A DNA stretch of 64,000 nt from CAJWPI01 sp964635015 (GTDB lineage Bacteria > Pseudomonadota > Gammaproteobacteria > Magnimaribacterales > Magnimaribacteraceae), in assembly GCA_964635015.1 (NCBI GenBank), contig CAZWMS010000003.1, forward strand, positions 5,222 to 69,221. The letters are read 5' to 3'. Position numbers and translations under genes: made by a program. The notes under the pieces were generated by a model. The model made no database searches and was not told the origin of the DNA. It was given only the letters and a program-made list of their open reading frames with translations. Positions 35,569 to 44,813 of the stretch are shown here, in pieces (position 1 is the stretch's first letter; each line of letters starts with the position of its first letter).

Positions 35569-35617
35569 TTTGTAGCAAGAATTTTATTTAAATTGTTATA
35601 TAAAAACCAAGGAACTA

Positions 35618-36787
35618 ATGAAGACTTCTAGAAAAATATTTTTATCACTTAGATTGCTTCTTCTTTCAATCCTGTCTCCTTTGTTATTGTCAGAAGGTTT
35701 TATTCCCGATCCTCCTTCTTTAAATGCAAAGAATTATATATTAATAGATGCTGTTACAAAAAAAGTATTAGCTGAGAAAGATTCAAACCAAAAAATAGAG
35801 CCAGCCAGTCTAACAAAAATTATGACAGGTTATGTAGTTGCTGACCAAATATCACAAGGCTTTGTTAACTTAGATGATGAAGTTTACATAAGTATTAACT
35901 GTTGGAAGAAAGGTGGTTCAAGAATGTATATTAAAGAAGGTACGAGAGTTCTTCTTTCGGATTTAATTAAGGGGATGGTAGTTTCATCTGGGAATGATGC
36001 AAGCTGTGCAATAGCTGAGCATATTGCTGGAACAGAAGAAAAATTTGTACAACTTATGATGAAATATGTTTCCAAAATGGGTTTAAGTAATACTAACCTT
36101 GTAAATCCGCATGGATGGCCTAATGATAACCATTATTCTTCAGCAGCTGATCTAGCTAATTTATCAAGAAAGTTAATTTCTGATTTCCCTCAACATTATT
36201 CTCTTTATAAGGAAAAGTGGTTTACTTACAATGAAATAAGACAAAGAAACAGGAATAGTCTTCTGTGGCAAGATGATTCGATAGACGGTTTAAAGACGGG
36301 TCATACAGAGAAAGCAGGATACTGCTTAGTCTCCTCAGGAATGAAGAACGGTACAAGACTCATAGCTGTAACCCTAAATAGCAATTCTGAAAGGACAAGG
36401 CTCACAGATAATAGACGTTTACTGGATTATGGATTCCGTTATTTTGTAACAAAAAGGGTTATAGAAAAGAATGAACTTTTAAAAGAAGAGAAAGTTTGGG
36501 GAGGTTTAGCAGAGCAGGTTAACTTAATATCATCAAAAGACATATATTTAACTCTTTCCCCAAGGGATTTTAATAAAATAGAAACTTATATTTATATTGA
36601 TGAGCATCTTCAAGCCCCTCTAATTAAAGGGGAAGCTGTAGGAAAGGTAAGCCTTCAAATAGATGGAAACGAGCTAGCCAGAGAAAATTTAGTCACTTCA
36701 GAGGAGGTTTTATCCCAAGGATTTTTAGGAAGAGCTTGGTCTAATCTTAAATTATTAGTTTATAGTTTTTTGATGGAAGATAACTAG
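35618..36787 (+). CDS. dacA: D-alanyl-D-alanine carboxypeptidase (PBP5/6 type)
   Basis: Trims the terminal D-Ala of murein pentapeptide. A signal peptide is followed by the S11 domain with PASLTKIMT (SxxK), SSGNDASCA (SxN) and GLKTGHTEKAGYC (KTG). The C-terminal beta domain (about 280-370) ends in an amphipathic tail, LGRAWSNLKLLVYSFL, that should bind the inner-membrane surface. At 389 aa it is standard. AAGGAA precedes the ATG and a TATATAA element lies upstream, so it may have its own promoter. Confidence 0.95.
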   Translation: MKTSRKIFLSLRLLLLSILSPLLLSEGFIPDPPSLNAKNYILIDAVTKKVLAEKDSNQKIEPASLTKIMTGYVVADQISQGFVNLDDEVYISINCWKKGGSRMYIKEGTRVLLSDLIKGMVVSSGNDASCAIAEHIAGTEEKFVQLMMKYVSKMGLSNTNLVNPHGWPNDNHYSSAADLANLSRKLISDFPQHYSLYKEKWFTYNEIRQRNRNSLLWQDDSIDGLKTGHTEKAGYCLVSSGMKNGTRLIAVTLNSNSERTRLTDNRRLLDYGFRYFVTKRVIEKNELLKEEKVWGGLAEQVNLISSKDIYLTLSPRDFNKIETYIYIDEHLQAPLIKGEAVGKVSLQIDGNELARENLVTSEEVLSQGFLGRAWSNLKLLVYSFLMEDN

Positions 36788-36798
36788 CAGTCTGATTG

Positions 36799-37662
36799 AT
36801 GATTTTCACATATCTAAATGACCAGTTCATACCAAAAGAAGATGTAAAAATTTCTCCTTTTGATAGAGGATTTCTTTTTGGAGATGCAGTTTATGAAGTT
36901 ATACCTGTATACAAGAATGGACCTTTTCTCTTAGATGAACATCTAAGGAGATTAGAAACTTCTTTAACAAAGATCAATATTCAGAAACCAAAAAAATGGA
37001 ATCAATTAGTAGAAATACTAAAAGAAATGATTAAAAGAAATAGTTTTAATAGCCAATATTTATATTTACAGATTTCTAGAGGAGAAGAAGAGACAAGAAG
37101 TCATACACCCTCGACAACCCTTGAACCAACTCTCTTTATTTTTTCTGCAGAATTTGCTGTAAATCCATTTAGAAAAGATTTCAGGAAGTCTGGATTGATT
37201 GTTATTACTAAAGAAGACTTGCGTTGGCAGAGATGCGATATAAAAGCAGTTACTCTTTTAGCTAATATAACTGAATTATTTGAAGCTAAAGATTTGGGAG
37301 CAGATGAAGTTATCTTCCATGAGGGCAAGAGGGTAACAGAAGGTGCTTCCTCTAATATTTTTGCGGTTTTAAATAAGAAAATAGTAACCCCCCCTCTTAG
37401 CAATAAGATATTGCCTGGAGTGACTAGAAATTACGTTATAACTTTAATCAAAGACCTCAACTTAGATTTTGAAGAACAAGATCTAACTGTTAAAGATTTA
37501 TATGAAGCCCATGAAATTTGGCTGACTAGTTCGACGAAAGAAATTCAACCAATATCAAAGATAGATGAAATAGAGTTGCCAAATAAAGATCCTAAAAAGA
37601 CTTATTGGAAAGCAGTATTAGATGCATTCGAAAAAAAAATAAAATCTGAATCAGAAGTTTAA
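36799..37662 (+). CDS. dat: D-amino-acid aminotransferase (class IV PLP)
   Basis: Fold-type IV aminotransferase. SPFDRGFLFGDAVYEVIPVY opens the family, the Schiff-base Lys is in DIKAVTLLANI (near residue 147), Glu in FHEGKRVTEGASSNIFAV binds the PLP nitrogen, and ILPGVTR follows. The KAVTLLAN form and the position after dacA favour D-alanine transaminase over branched-chain enzymes or ADC lyase. D-Ala/D-Glu supply for the wall is the inferred role. The ATG at 36799 is preferred to a TTG one codon earlier. The 3' end overlaps holA by 12 bp, tail to tail. Confidence 0.88.
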   Translation: MIFTYLNDQFIPKEDVKISPFDRGFLFGDAVYEVIPVYKNGPFLLDEHLRRLETSLTKINIQKPKKWNQLVEILKEMIKRNSFNSQYLYLQISRGEEETRSHTPSTTLEPTLFIFSAEFAVNPFRKDFRKSGLIVITKEDLRWQRCDIKAVTLLANITELFEAKDLGADEVIFHEGKRVTEGASSNIFAVLNKKIVTPPLSNKILPGVTRNYVITLIKDLNLDFEEQDLTVKDLYEAHEIWLTSSTKEIQPISKIDEIELPNKDPKKTYWKAVLDAFEKKIKSESEV

Positions 37663-38622
37663 ACAAAAGTCCCTTATAGCTGTCCAAGGTTCCTGATTTT
37701 CACGACCTTTAATGGAGGCATCAATAATAGCAAGTTTTTTTAAAGACCTAAGTAGCCTTTTTGTAGATATTCTTTCAGAAGCTTTTTCAAGCATATTAAT
37801 ATATTTTTTAGATCCCCAAATCCCCTTAGTAGATCCCTGCTGAATGGCTTGAGAAAGATTTTTTATCTCTTTAGATAATGCCCATAAAATAAGAGCTTCA
37901 GGAGTCCCTTCATCTTTTAAGGATTCTAAGATTTGAAACATTCTTTTTTTGTCTAAGGAAATGAAAGAATCAGAGAAATCAAATATTGTAAATCTTGAAG
38001 AATTAGAAACTTCATGAGCTATATCTTCTAAAGTAATGTCTTTTTCTCTATAGATTAAAGCTAATTTTTTAATTTCTTGGAAAGAGGACAACAAATTCCC
38101 TTCAGTTTTCTCTGCCAAGAAATATGCAAGTTCCTTTGATATTTTTACCTTAAATTTCATCCCTATTTTTTGAATCCAATTAGGTAAGTTTTCAGAAGTT
38201 ATAGGATCAATGGTTATAGTTATTCCAACAGAATCAAGCGCTTTAGCCCAAGCAGATGAACGGCTTTTATAATCCAACCCTTCCGCTGAAACTATTAGGA
38301 TATTTTCTTTATGTATATTTGAAGAATACTCCTTCAAAATCTTTGCTCCTTCTCTGCCTGGACCATTCTCCAAGAGCTTTACTACTATAACCTTTTTAGA
38401 ACCGAACAAATCTTTACTTTCTTCTCCATGTTTTAAGAAGGACCAATCATATTTGTCTGTTATTAGATGTGTTTCCTTTTCCAAATAGTCTTCTTTTTTA
38501 GCCCTCTCAAATACCTTATCTACCAGCTGTTGGTTTTGGAGAAAATCATTGCCAAATATTATATATATACAGGAAAGGTTATCTTTTAATCTACTTTTAA
38601 GTTTACTTGGAGTTAATTTCAT
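37651..38622 (-). CDS. holA: DNA polymerase III subunit delta
   Basis: Clamp-loader subunit that opens the beta clamp. Three-domain delta fold: IYIIFGNDFLQNQQLVDKVF, LFGSKKVIVVKL, the domain II segment AEKTEGNLLSSFQEIKKLAL, and a helical C-terminal domain (ALILWALSKEIKNL). At 323 aa it is near the usual 330-345. The start overlaps lptE by 20 bp, the conserved lptE-holA coupling. Confidence 0.93.
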   Translation of the reverse strand: MKLTPSKLKSRLKDNLSCIYIIFGNDFLQNQQLVDKVFERAKKEDYLEKETHLITDKYDWSFLKHGEESKDLFGSKKVIVVKLLENGPGREGAKILKEYSSNIHKENILIVSAEGLDYKSRSSAWAKALDSVGITITIDPITSENLPNWIQKIGMKFKVKISKELAYFLAEKTEGNLLSSFQEIKKLALIYREKDITLEDIAHEVSNSSRFTIFDFSDSFISLDKKRMFQILESLKDEGTPEALILWALSKEIKNLSQAIQQGSTKGIWGSKKYINMLEKASERISTKRLLRSLKKLAIIDASIKGRENQEPWTAIRDFCLNF

Positions 38623-39133
38623 CTTTCTTTAGAAGTTCCAAGGTTAACCAATTAAATCTATTAAGTGCAAACGAAATAAAACTCTCAATTATTTGCTCTT
38701 CTTCTTGTTCAATAGCCAATATCCTTGATTCATCAAAAGAATAGTTCTTTGAACGTTTTATCTCACTAATTGATTCATCTCCCATTTTAGGTGTCTTTAG
38801 GCCAATTACTAATAAATAATCTAGACGAGCTTCTTTTGCTCTAGCTCCACTTCCAATAGCGGATATATATCTTGTTACCTTATGGTCTATTATTCTTATA
38901 TTCAGATCAGTGTCTTTTAGGCTTGAATTTAAATAAATTTTGTTTTTGTAGTTTCTTTTTTTAAATAAATTGATGAATTTATTGTTGAGAGAATTCTGTT
39001 CATATTGAACTGACAAATCAAAATTTAACAGGTTAAGGTTTTTGTCTTGGAACTTATATCCGCAACCACTAATAAGGAATAAAAAGAATGAGGCACATAA
39101 AATAGAAATAAATTTTTTTTTATTTAAATTCAT
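38603..39133 (-). CDS. lptE: LPS-assembly lipoprotein LptE
   Basis: Outer-membrane lipoprotein that plugs and folds LptD. The signal ends in a lipobox (FLFLISGCGYKF), and the GCGYKF/Q motif at the mature N-terminus is characteristic. The rest (176 aa) is divergent, as usual. Position between leuS and holA supports the call. It starts 1 bp after leuS on the minus strand. Confidence 0.9.
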   Translation of the reverse strand: MNLNKKKFISILCASFFLFLISGCGYKFQDKNLNLLNFDLSVQYEQNSLNNKFINLFKKRNYKNKIYLNSSLKDTDLNIRIIDHKVTRYISAIGSGARAKEARLDYLLVIGLKTPKMGDESISEIKRSKNYSFDESRILAIEQEEEQIIESFISFALNRFNWLTLELLKKDEINSK

Positions 39134-39134
39134 T

Positions 39135-41579
39135 CTATTTAACCACTAAATTAACCAACTTCCCTTCTATGTATATATGTCTTGTGATCTTCTTCCCCTC
39201 AATGTAGTTCGCAATTTTTTTATCTTTAGCTATAATTTTTAAAATTTCATCTTCATTCTCCTCAGATCTTACCTTTAAAGTTGTTCTTAGTTTTCCATTT
39301 ATTTGTATTGCTAATTCAAGAGTCTCTTTTACTAGTAATTCATCAATTGTATTTGGCCAATTAACATCAATAATCGCTTTCTTATTTCCCATCTCCTTCC
39401 ACAGAAAATGAGTTATATGTGGAGTTATTGGTGAGAGCATGATTAAAATATACTTTATGGCTTCGTCTGCAGATGATCTTTCATAAATATTAGATTCTTT
39501 TGAAAGAAATTCTTTTGGTATAGAGTTTGATAGTTCCATAATTGATGCAATAGCAGTATTGAATGAATGCCTTCTTTCATAATCATCTTTTACTTTCGAT
39601 AAGGTCATGTGAGTTTTATTTCTAAGTGCTAGTACATTTTTATTCTTAGTATTGAAAGACTGTTTAAATTTAAGACCTGCATCAATATGGTTGTAGACAA
39701 GGTTCCAAATTCTTTTTAAAAACCTATGAGAACCTTGAATTCCTTTGTCTGACCATTCAAATGATTGATCAGGAGGTGCAGCAAACATAACAAACAGTCT
39801 TAAAGAGTCTGCTCCATATTTCTTTACCAAATCATTTGGATCAATAGTATTGCCTTTAGATTTAGACATTTTAAATCCATCCTTAAGGACCATGCCTTGA
39901 CATAATAAATTTGTGAAAGGTTCTGATCCTTCAACCATTCCCATATCTCTTAAGCACCTATAAAAGAATCTAGAGTAAAGTAAATGAAGTACTGCGTGTT
40001 CTACTCCTCCCACATATTGATCTACAGGGAGCCAATACTTTGCTCTTTCGTCTAACATTGCATTTTTACAATTAAATGAAGCAAATCTCGTGTAATACCA
40101 AGAAGATTCAAAGAAGGTATCAAAGGTATCCGTTTCTCTGGTAAATTTTTCTTTGTTATAAGAAATATGAGTAAATTCTTTCATTTTTGGTAAGGGCGAT
40201 TTAACGCCAGAAAAATTTACTTCAGTAGGCAATAGAACAGGAATCTCTCTTGCTTGTTCAGTTTTTCCTTTTAGATTTTTAACTATTGGAATTGGGGCAC
40301 CCCAATACCTTTGTCTAGATACCCCCCAATCTCTTAGCCTATAATTTATTTTTTTTCGACCACACTTTAGTTTTTTTGATTTGATTTCAATTTGACCAAA
40401 AGCTTCATCAAAATCTAGGCCATCAAACTCTCCAGAATTTATTAATTTATTCTTTTCTAGAATGGCTTCTTTTTCAAGTTTATTATTTGAGGTTCCCTTT
40501 ATTACTTGTTTTATTTTAAGGTTATATTTTTTTGCGAACTCTAAATCCCTTTGATCATGTGCAGGGACACCCATTAAAGCACCCGAGCCATAACCTGATA
40601 GAACAAAATTAGCAATCCATATTGGGATTTCCTCTTTAGAAAAAGGGTGGATAGCTGATATACCCGCATCTATACCTAATTTTTCTTGTTTAACTAGTTC
40701 TGCTTCAGAAAGCTTTATCGAGTTAATTTTTTTTACAAATTTCCTAATATTTTGATTTTCCTTCTTTAATTCTAGAGTTATTGGGTGGTCTCCAGAAATG
40801 GCCAAGAAAGTTACTCCCATAATAGTATCAGGTCTTGTAGTGAAGACTGAAATCGGAGTTCTTTTATCTTCAAAATTGAATAAAAATTCCATCCCTTCGG
40901 ATTTACCAATCCAATTTTTTTGCATAGCTTTAACTTTTTCTGGCCAGCCATTTAGATTATTCGTTTCTTGAAGTATTTCTTCTGCATAGTCTGTTATTCT
41001 TAAAAACCATTGTTTCAATTTTTTTCTTTCAATATTAGCTCCTGACCTCCATCCCTTTCCATCTTCTACTTGTTCGTTAGCTAGGACTGTTTCTTCAACT
41101 GGATCCCAATTTACCTCTGCGTCTTCTTGGTATGCTAATCCCTTATTTAACATTTCAATGAAGAACCACTGTTCCCATTTATAATAATCAGGGTCACAAG
41201 TTGCTAGCTCTCTTTTCCAGTCATAGGCAAATCCCATGCTTTTGAATTGCGATTTCATATTTTCAATATTCTGCCTAGTCCACTCTGCAGGTTGGATATT
41301 ATTTTTAATAGCCGCATTTTCTGCCGGCAGACCAAAAGCATCCCAGCCCATAGGCTGTAAGACATTTTTTCCTAATAATCTCTGGAATCTACTAATAGCA
41401 TCGCCAATTGTATAGTTTCTAACATGGCCCATGTGGGCAGAACCACTTGGATAGGGGAACATACTCAAACAATAAAACTTTTCTTTCTTAGAGTCTTCGA
41501 AAACAACGAAAGAATCATTTTTTTCCCAAAATTCTTGAGCTTCTTTTTCTATATTTTCAGGATGATAAGATTTATTCAC
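39135..41579 (-). CDS. leuS: Leucyl-tRNA synthetase
   Basis: Class I synthetase charging tRNA-Leu. The HIGH-like PYPSGSAHMGHVRNYTIGD (about 38-56), the CP1 editing domain (FTTRPDTIMGVTF; GVPAHDQRDLEFA), the KMSKS loop (GFKMSKSKGN), and the anticodon-binding domain and C-terminal domain are all present. At 814 aa it is slightly shorter than E. coli LeuS (860), in keeping with a compact genome. First gene of leuS-lptE-holA, just downstream of accC (10 bp). Confidence 0.98.
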   Translation of the reverse strand: MNKSYHPENIEKEAQEFWEKNDSFVVFEDSKKEKFYCLSMFPYPSGSAHMGHVRNYTIGDAISRFQRLLGKNVLQPMGWDAFGLPAENAAIKNNIQPAEWTRQNIENMKSQFKSMGFAYDWKRELATCDPDYYKWEQWFFIEMLNKGLAYQEDAEVNWDPVEETVLANEQVEDGKGWRSGANIERKKLKQWFLRITDYAEEILQETNNLNGWPEKVKAMQKNWIGKSEGMEFLFNFEDKRTPISVFTTRPDTIMGVTFLAISGDHPITLELKKENQNIRKFVKKINSIKLSEAELVKQEKLGIDAGISAIHPFSKEEIPIWIANFVLSGYGSGALMGVPAHDQRDLEFAKKYNLKIKQVIKGTSNNKLEKEAILEKNKLINSGEFDGLDFDEAFGQIEIKSKKLKCGRKKINYRLRDWGVSRQRYWGAPIPIVKNLKGKTEQAREIPVLLPTEVNFSGVKSPLPKMKEFTHISYNKEKFTRETDTFDTFFESSWYYTRFASFNCKNAMLDERAKYWLPVDQYVGGVEHAVLHLLYSRFFYRCLRDMGMVEGSEPFTNLLCQGMVLKDGFKMSKSKGNTIDPNDLVKKYGADSLRLFVMFAAPPDQSFEWSDKGIQGSHRFLKRIWNLVYNHIDAGLKFKQSFNTKNKNVLALRNKTHMTLSKVKDDYERRHSFNTAIASIMELSNSIPKEFLSKESNIYERSSADEAIKYILIMLSPITPHITHFLWKEMGNKKAIIDVNWPNTIDELLVKETLELAIQINGKLRTTLKVRSEENEDEILKIIAKDKKIANYIEGKKITRHIYIEGKLVNLVVK

Positions 41580-41589
41580 ACTTTACATG

Positions 41590-42927
41590 CTATAGATTTA
41601 TCCTATAGTTTTTCTCTAAGTAATTAATATCCACATTTCCCTTTATAAAATTTTTATCCATTACTAAGTCTCTGTGTAAATCTAAATTAGTGTCTATTCC
41701 TGAGATAAACATTTCATCTAAAGCCCTAGCTAATCTGACCCTGGCATCTTCACGGTCATTTGCTGTGCAAATTATTTTAGCTATTAAAGAGTCGTAAAAG
41801 GGGGGAACTTTATAGTTATTATATAAATGCGAATCCACCCTAACTCCTATTCCGCCTGGTTGATGGTAGTCTATTATTTTTCCAGGAGATGGCAGAAAGG
41901 TTTTTGGATGTTCCGCATTTATTCTGCATTCAATGGCATGACCACTAAATATAACATCTTTCTGTTTGACCTTTAGCTCTTCTCCTCTTGCGACTCTTAA
42001 TTGGAGTTTTACAAGATCTAATCCTGTAATACTTTCAGTAACTGGGTGCTCAACTTGTAATCTTGTATTCATTTCAATAAAGAAAAATTCATTATCTTGG
42101 AAAAGGAATTCAAAAGTTCCTGCACTCTCATAACCAATTTCTCTACACATTTCCATGCAACTTTTGAAGATCTTTTCTTTTATACTACTTTCTATGCCCA
42201 AGGCAGGAGCTTCTTCGAGAATTTTCTGATTTCTTCTTTGAATAGAACAATCCCTATCTCCTAAATGAATAATATTTCCATGCCTGTCACCTAAAATTTG
42301 CACCTCAATATGCCTGGGAGAATTTAAATATTTTTCTAAATACACAGAAGGGTCTCCAAAATTATTCTTAGCTTCAGAACTGGTAATTTCAAGAGATTGG
42401 TCAAGTTCTGAAAGTGACTTAACTACACGCATACCTTTCCCCCCTCCACCTGAAGCAGCTTTTATCATCAAAGGGAAGCCTACCTCTTTAGCTATCTTAT
42501 GGGCATTGGAGCTAACTGGACCATCCGATCCAGGTAAAGTGGGAATACCAAAACCCCTTACTATTTTTTTAGCTGACAGTTTATTGCCCATGGATCCAAT
42601 AATTTCTGATGAAGGTCCAGCAAATTGAAAGCCAGAATTCTCAATCTTCTCGGCAAAATCGGAGCTTTCAGCAAGAAAACCATAACCAGGATGAACTGCA
42701 TCTGCTCCACTTAATTCCATTGCGCTTACTATTGATGGAATATTTAAATAACTTTTATTTACGTCTGCAGGACCTATGCATATTGATTCGTCAGCCATTT
42801 TTACATGCATTTGATCTTTATCTACTTCTGAATATATTGCTACAGTAGAAATATTAAGCTCCCTACAAGCCCTTAAGATACGTAAAGCTATTTCGCCCCT
42901 GTTGGCGATAAGAAGTTTTTTTATCAT
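41590..42927 (-). CDS. accC: Biotin carboxylase subunit of acetyl-CoA carboxylase
   Basis: Carboxylates the biotin on AccB using ATP and bicarbonate. The N-terminal LIANRGEIALRILRACRE, the ATP-grasp loop KAASGGGGKGMRVV (about 159-172), EKYLNSPRHIEVQI and FIEMNTRLQVEHPVTE are diagnostic. At 445 aa it is full length. It follows accB by 3 bp, giving coupled synthesis of carrier and carboxylase. Confidence 0.98.
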   Translation of the reverse strand: MIKKLLIANRGEIALRILRACRELNISTVAIYSEVDKDQMHVKMADESICIGPADVNKSYLNIPSIVSAMELSGADAVHPGYGFLAESSDFAEKIENSGFQFAGPSSEIIGSMGNKLSAKKIVRGFGIPTLPGSDGPVSSNAHKIAKEVGFPLMIKAASGGGGKGMRVVKSLSELDQSLEITSSEAKNNFGDPSVYLEKYLNSPRHIEVQILGDRHGNIIHLGDRDCSIQRRNQKILEEAPALGIESSIKEKIFKSCMEMCREIGYESAGTFEFLFQDNEFFFIEMNTRLQVEHPVTESITGLDLVKLQLRVARGEELKVKQKDVIFSGHAIECRINAEHPKTFLPSPGKIIDYHQPGGIGVRVDSHLYNNYKVPPFYDSLIAKIICTANDREDARVRLARALDEMFISGIDTNLDLHRDLVMDKNFIKGNVDINYLEKNYRINL

Positions 42928-42930
42928 AAT

Positions 42931-43368
42931 TTAAGTTATTTCGAACAAAGCTTGACCAAATTCAACTGGCTCCGCATTTTCCACTAGGATTGTAGAAACT
43001 GTACCTGAAAACTCTGATTTAATTTCATTCATCATTTTCATAGCTTCAACAATGCAAACTACATCTCCCTCATTAATTTCATCTCCAATAGAGATAAAGG
43101 GCTTTGCTCCAGGAGATGGAGCTGAATAGAAAGATCCTACCATTGGAGAATTAATGATATTTCCTTCAAGACTATGTTCATTTTCAATAAAAGATTTGTT
43201 TGAAATTGTATGGGTTTCTACTTCAGGCTTTTTTTGAGAATTATTAGAAGGATCAATTTTTCCTTTCTTTACTAATCTAACTGACTCTTCACCCTCTTGG
43301 ATTTCAATTTCTTCTAAACTTGAGGCTTCAAGCATTTCTATTAATTTTTTAACTTTTCTAATGTCCAT
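42931..43368 (-). CDS. accB: Biotin carboxyl carrier protein
   Basis: Carries biotin on the Lys of VEAMKMMNEI (about residue 111). The N-terminal helical part (MDIRKVKKLIEMLEASSLEE) is joined by a hydrophilic linker (about 35-65) to the C-terminal biotinyl domain, with the thumb loop FYSAPSPGAKPFISIGD that marks acetyl-CoA carboxylase carriers. At 145 aa it is typical. Sits between aroQ and accC in the conserved aroQ-accB-accC order. Confidence 0.97.
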   Translation of the reverse strand: MDIRKVKKLIEMLEASSLEEIEIQEGEESVRLVKKGKIDPSNNSQKKPEVETHTISNKSFIENEHSLEGNIINSPMVGSFYSAPSPGAKPFISIGDEINEGDVVCIVEAMKMMNEIKSEFSGTVSTILVENAEPVEFGQALFEIT

Positions 43369-43377
43369 TTTTCTCCT

Positions 43378-43818
43378 CTATTCTCCATACCTTTCAACCG
43401 CTACTTCAAGTGCAAGTTTATAACCCTTCACTCCCAATCCAGAAATTACCCCTTCTGCTATTTCTGATAGAAAAGATTTTTGTCTAAATTCTTCTCTGCT
43501 GTAGATATTAGAAATATGAATTTCAATAAAAGGTAATTTTGTTCCAGCTAAAGCATCTCTAAGAGAGATGCTACTGTGTGTGAAGGCTCCTGGGTTGAAA
43601 ATTAGGCATTTTATATCTTCATTTTTTGCTTTATGTATTCTTTCTACAAGTTCATGTTCAGCATTGCTTTGAAAAGTTTCTAGAGTATGACCTTTTTGGC
43701 TAGCATTTTGTATTAAGTCTTTTTCTATCTCCTCTAAACTTATGTCACCATATAACTCTGGTTCTCTAGTGCCCAGAAGGTTGAGATTAGGTCCATTTAA
43801 TAGTAAAAATTTAGCCAT
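43378..43818 (-). CDS. aroQ: 3-dehydroquinate dehydratase, type II
   Basis: Third shikimate-pathway step. LLLNGPNLNLLGTREPELYG (residues 5-24) holds the catalytic Arg and Tyr loop, FQSNAEHELVERIHKA and IFNPGAFTHSSISLRDAL are the other substrate-binding blocks, and EIHISNIYSREEFRQKS follows. The 146 aa form the usual dodecameric enzyme. It begins the aroQ-accB-accC group, 65 bp after a DsbD-alpha domain gene. Confidence 0.97.
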   Translation of the reverse strand: MAKFLLLNGPNLNLLGTREPELYGDISLEEIEKDLIQNASQKGHTLETFQSNAEHELVERIHKAKNEDIKCLIFNPGAFTHSSISLRDALAGTKLPFIEIHISNIYSREEFRQKSFLSEIAEGVISGLGVKGYKLALEVAVERYGE

Positions 43819-43883
43819 TGATCTATGACTGCATTTTATAGGAAGTTAGAAGAAATTGAGAACTTTTTAGTTAAAAGTTAAGG

Positions 43884-44375
43884 TTAAATTGCTTCAATAA
43901 TTATGTCCTTTTCTCCTGTAAAAAATTTAAGAAGTTTTTTTACGGGGGGATAGCAATAACCAGTTTCATTGCAGCCTTGATAGGTAAGTTTGAGTTTTTT
44001 TGGGTTTTTATTTTTTAAATCAATAAATATTACAAGATTTGTGTAAAAGACTTCAACTTCACCAAAATATTCATCCAGTTTTTTTTTACCCTTTCGAAAA
44101 GGGCTTATAGTTATGTTTTCAGCTGGATAAAATTCAAAAGAGAAATTATCCTTATAGAGGTAACAGTTTTCTGAAATGTTCCAACTTAACTGGATTCGAT
44201 TTTCTTCAAGAAGCATTACTTTTAATTCAAAAGCTTCATCTACATTTAAAATGTCTTTTTTAGATAATAATGTATTTAATTTTGTATTTGATATATCTTG
44301 GCAGGGCAGATTTGTAGCAAACAAGATAATAATCAATGATAGTTTTAAAGAGATCTGATGAATTTTAGAAGTCAT
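43884..44375 (-). CDS. Stand-alone DsbD N-terminal (alpha) domain protein
   Basis: Signal peptide (LKLSLIIILFATNLPC) then a single immunoglobulin-like nDsbD domain. YQGCNETGYCYPP near residue 133 keeps the redox pair in the same CxxxxxC spacing as E. coli DsbD (Cys103/109). Full DsbD (about 560 aa) continues with an eight-helix membrane domain and a thioredoxin domain; both are missing and the frame ends cleanly after 163 aa. In many relatives a full dsbD gene precedes aroQ, so this could be a reduced remnant that still works with a CcdA-like membrane partner. Its start overlaps the divergent PCuAC gene by 18 bp. Confidence 0.8.
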   Translation of the reverse strand: MTSKIHQISLKLSLIIILFATNLPCQDISNTKLNTLLSKKDILNVDEAFELKVMLLEENRIQLSWNISENCYLYKDNFSFEFYPAENITISPFRKGKKKLDEYFGEVEVFYTNLVIFIDLKNKNPKKLKLTYQGCNETGYCYPPVKKLLKFFTGEKDIIIEAI

Positions 44376-44804
44376 AATATTTATTTATCGTTCTTGATAT
44401 TTTTTTTCTTCTTTTTTTATACATCTTGCTCTTATCTAGAAGATGATTCTTTAGTTTTTGAAAACCCTTACATTAATTTACCTTCAATAGGACAGAATTC
44501 TGCTTCAGGATACCTCCTTATCTCCAATAGATCCAAGGATTCTTATAAACTTTCTATTATCAATTGTGAAGGAATTAAAAAAGCTGTATTTCATAAATCT
44601 GAGAGAGATCCTGATGCCGATATTATTTCAATGGTTGAAATTAATGAAATTGTTATAGCCCCAAATAAGGACTTAAATCTAATGCCAGGATCTACTCATT
44701 TAATGTTAATGGGCCTAGAAAAGGTTATGGAATTAGGAGGCTCGGTTCATTGCAGTCTTTTTGATGGTAATCAAAAGCATTTAGTAATATTTGAAATTAA
44801 ATAG
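44358..44804 (+). CDS. PCu(A)C-family periplasmic copper chaperone (probable lipoprotein)
   Basis: Cupredoxin-like domain that delivers Cu(I) to the CuA site of cytochrome c oxidase. The ligand set is visible: His in VFHKSERD, Met in ISMVEIN, and HLMLMGL near residue 120 (H-x-M), matching the H(M)x10Mx21HxM pattern. The N-terminus (FLIFFFFFFYTSCSY) ends in a plausible lipobox with Cys24. At 148 aa it is typical. Divergent overlap with the DsbD-alpha gene suggests shared regulation of periplasmic thiol and copper handling. Confidence 0.85.
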   Translation: MNFRSHNIYLSFLIFFFFFFYTSCSYLEDDSLVFENPYINLPSIGQNSASGYLLISNRSKDSYKLSIINCEGIKKAVFHKSERDPDADIISMVEINEIVIAPNKDLNLMPGSTHLMLMGLEKVMELGGSVHCSLFDGNQKHLVIFEIK

Positions 44805-44813
44805 ACCTAAAGA

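Noticed and set aside
43861..43879. Hairpin AACTTTT-TAGTT-AAAAGTT between aroQ and the DsbD-alpha gene as a terminator
   Set aside because: All-AT stem apart from one pair, and no T-run on the transcribed side.
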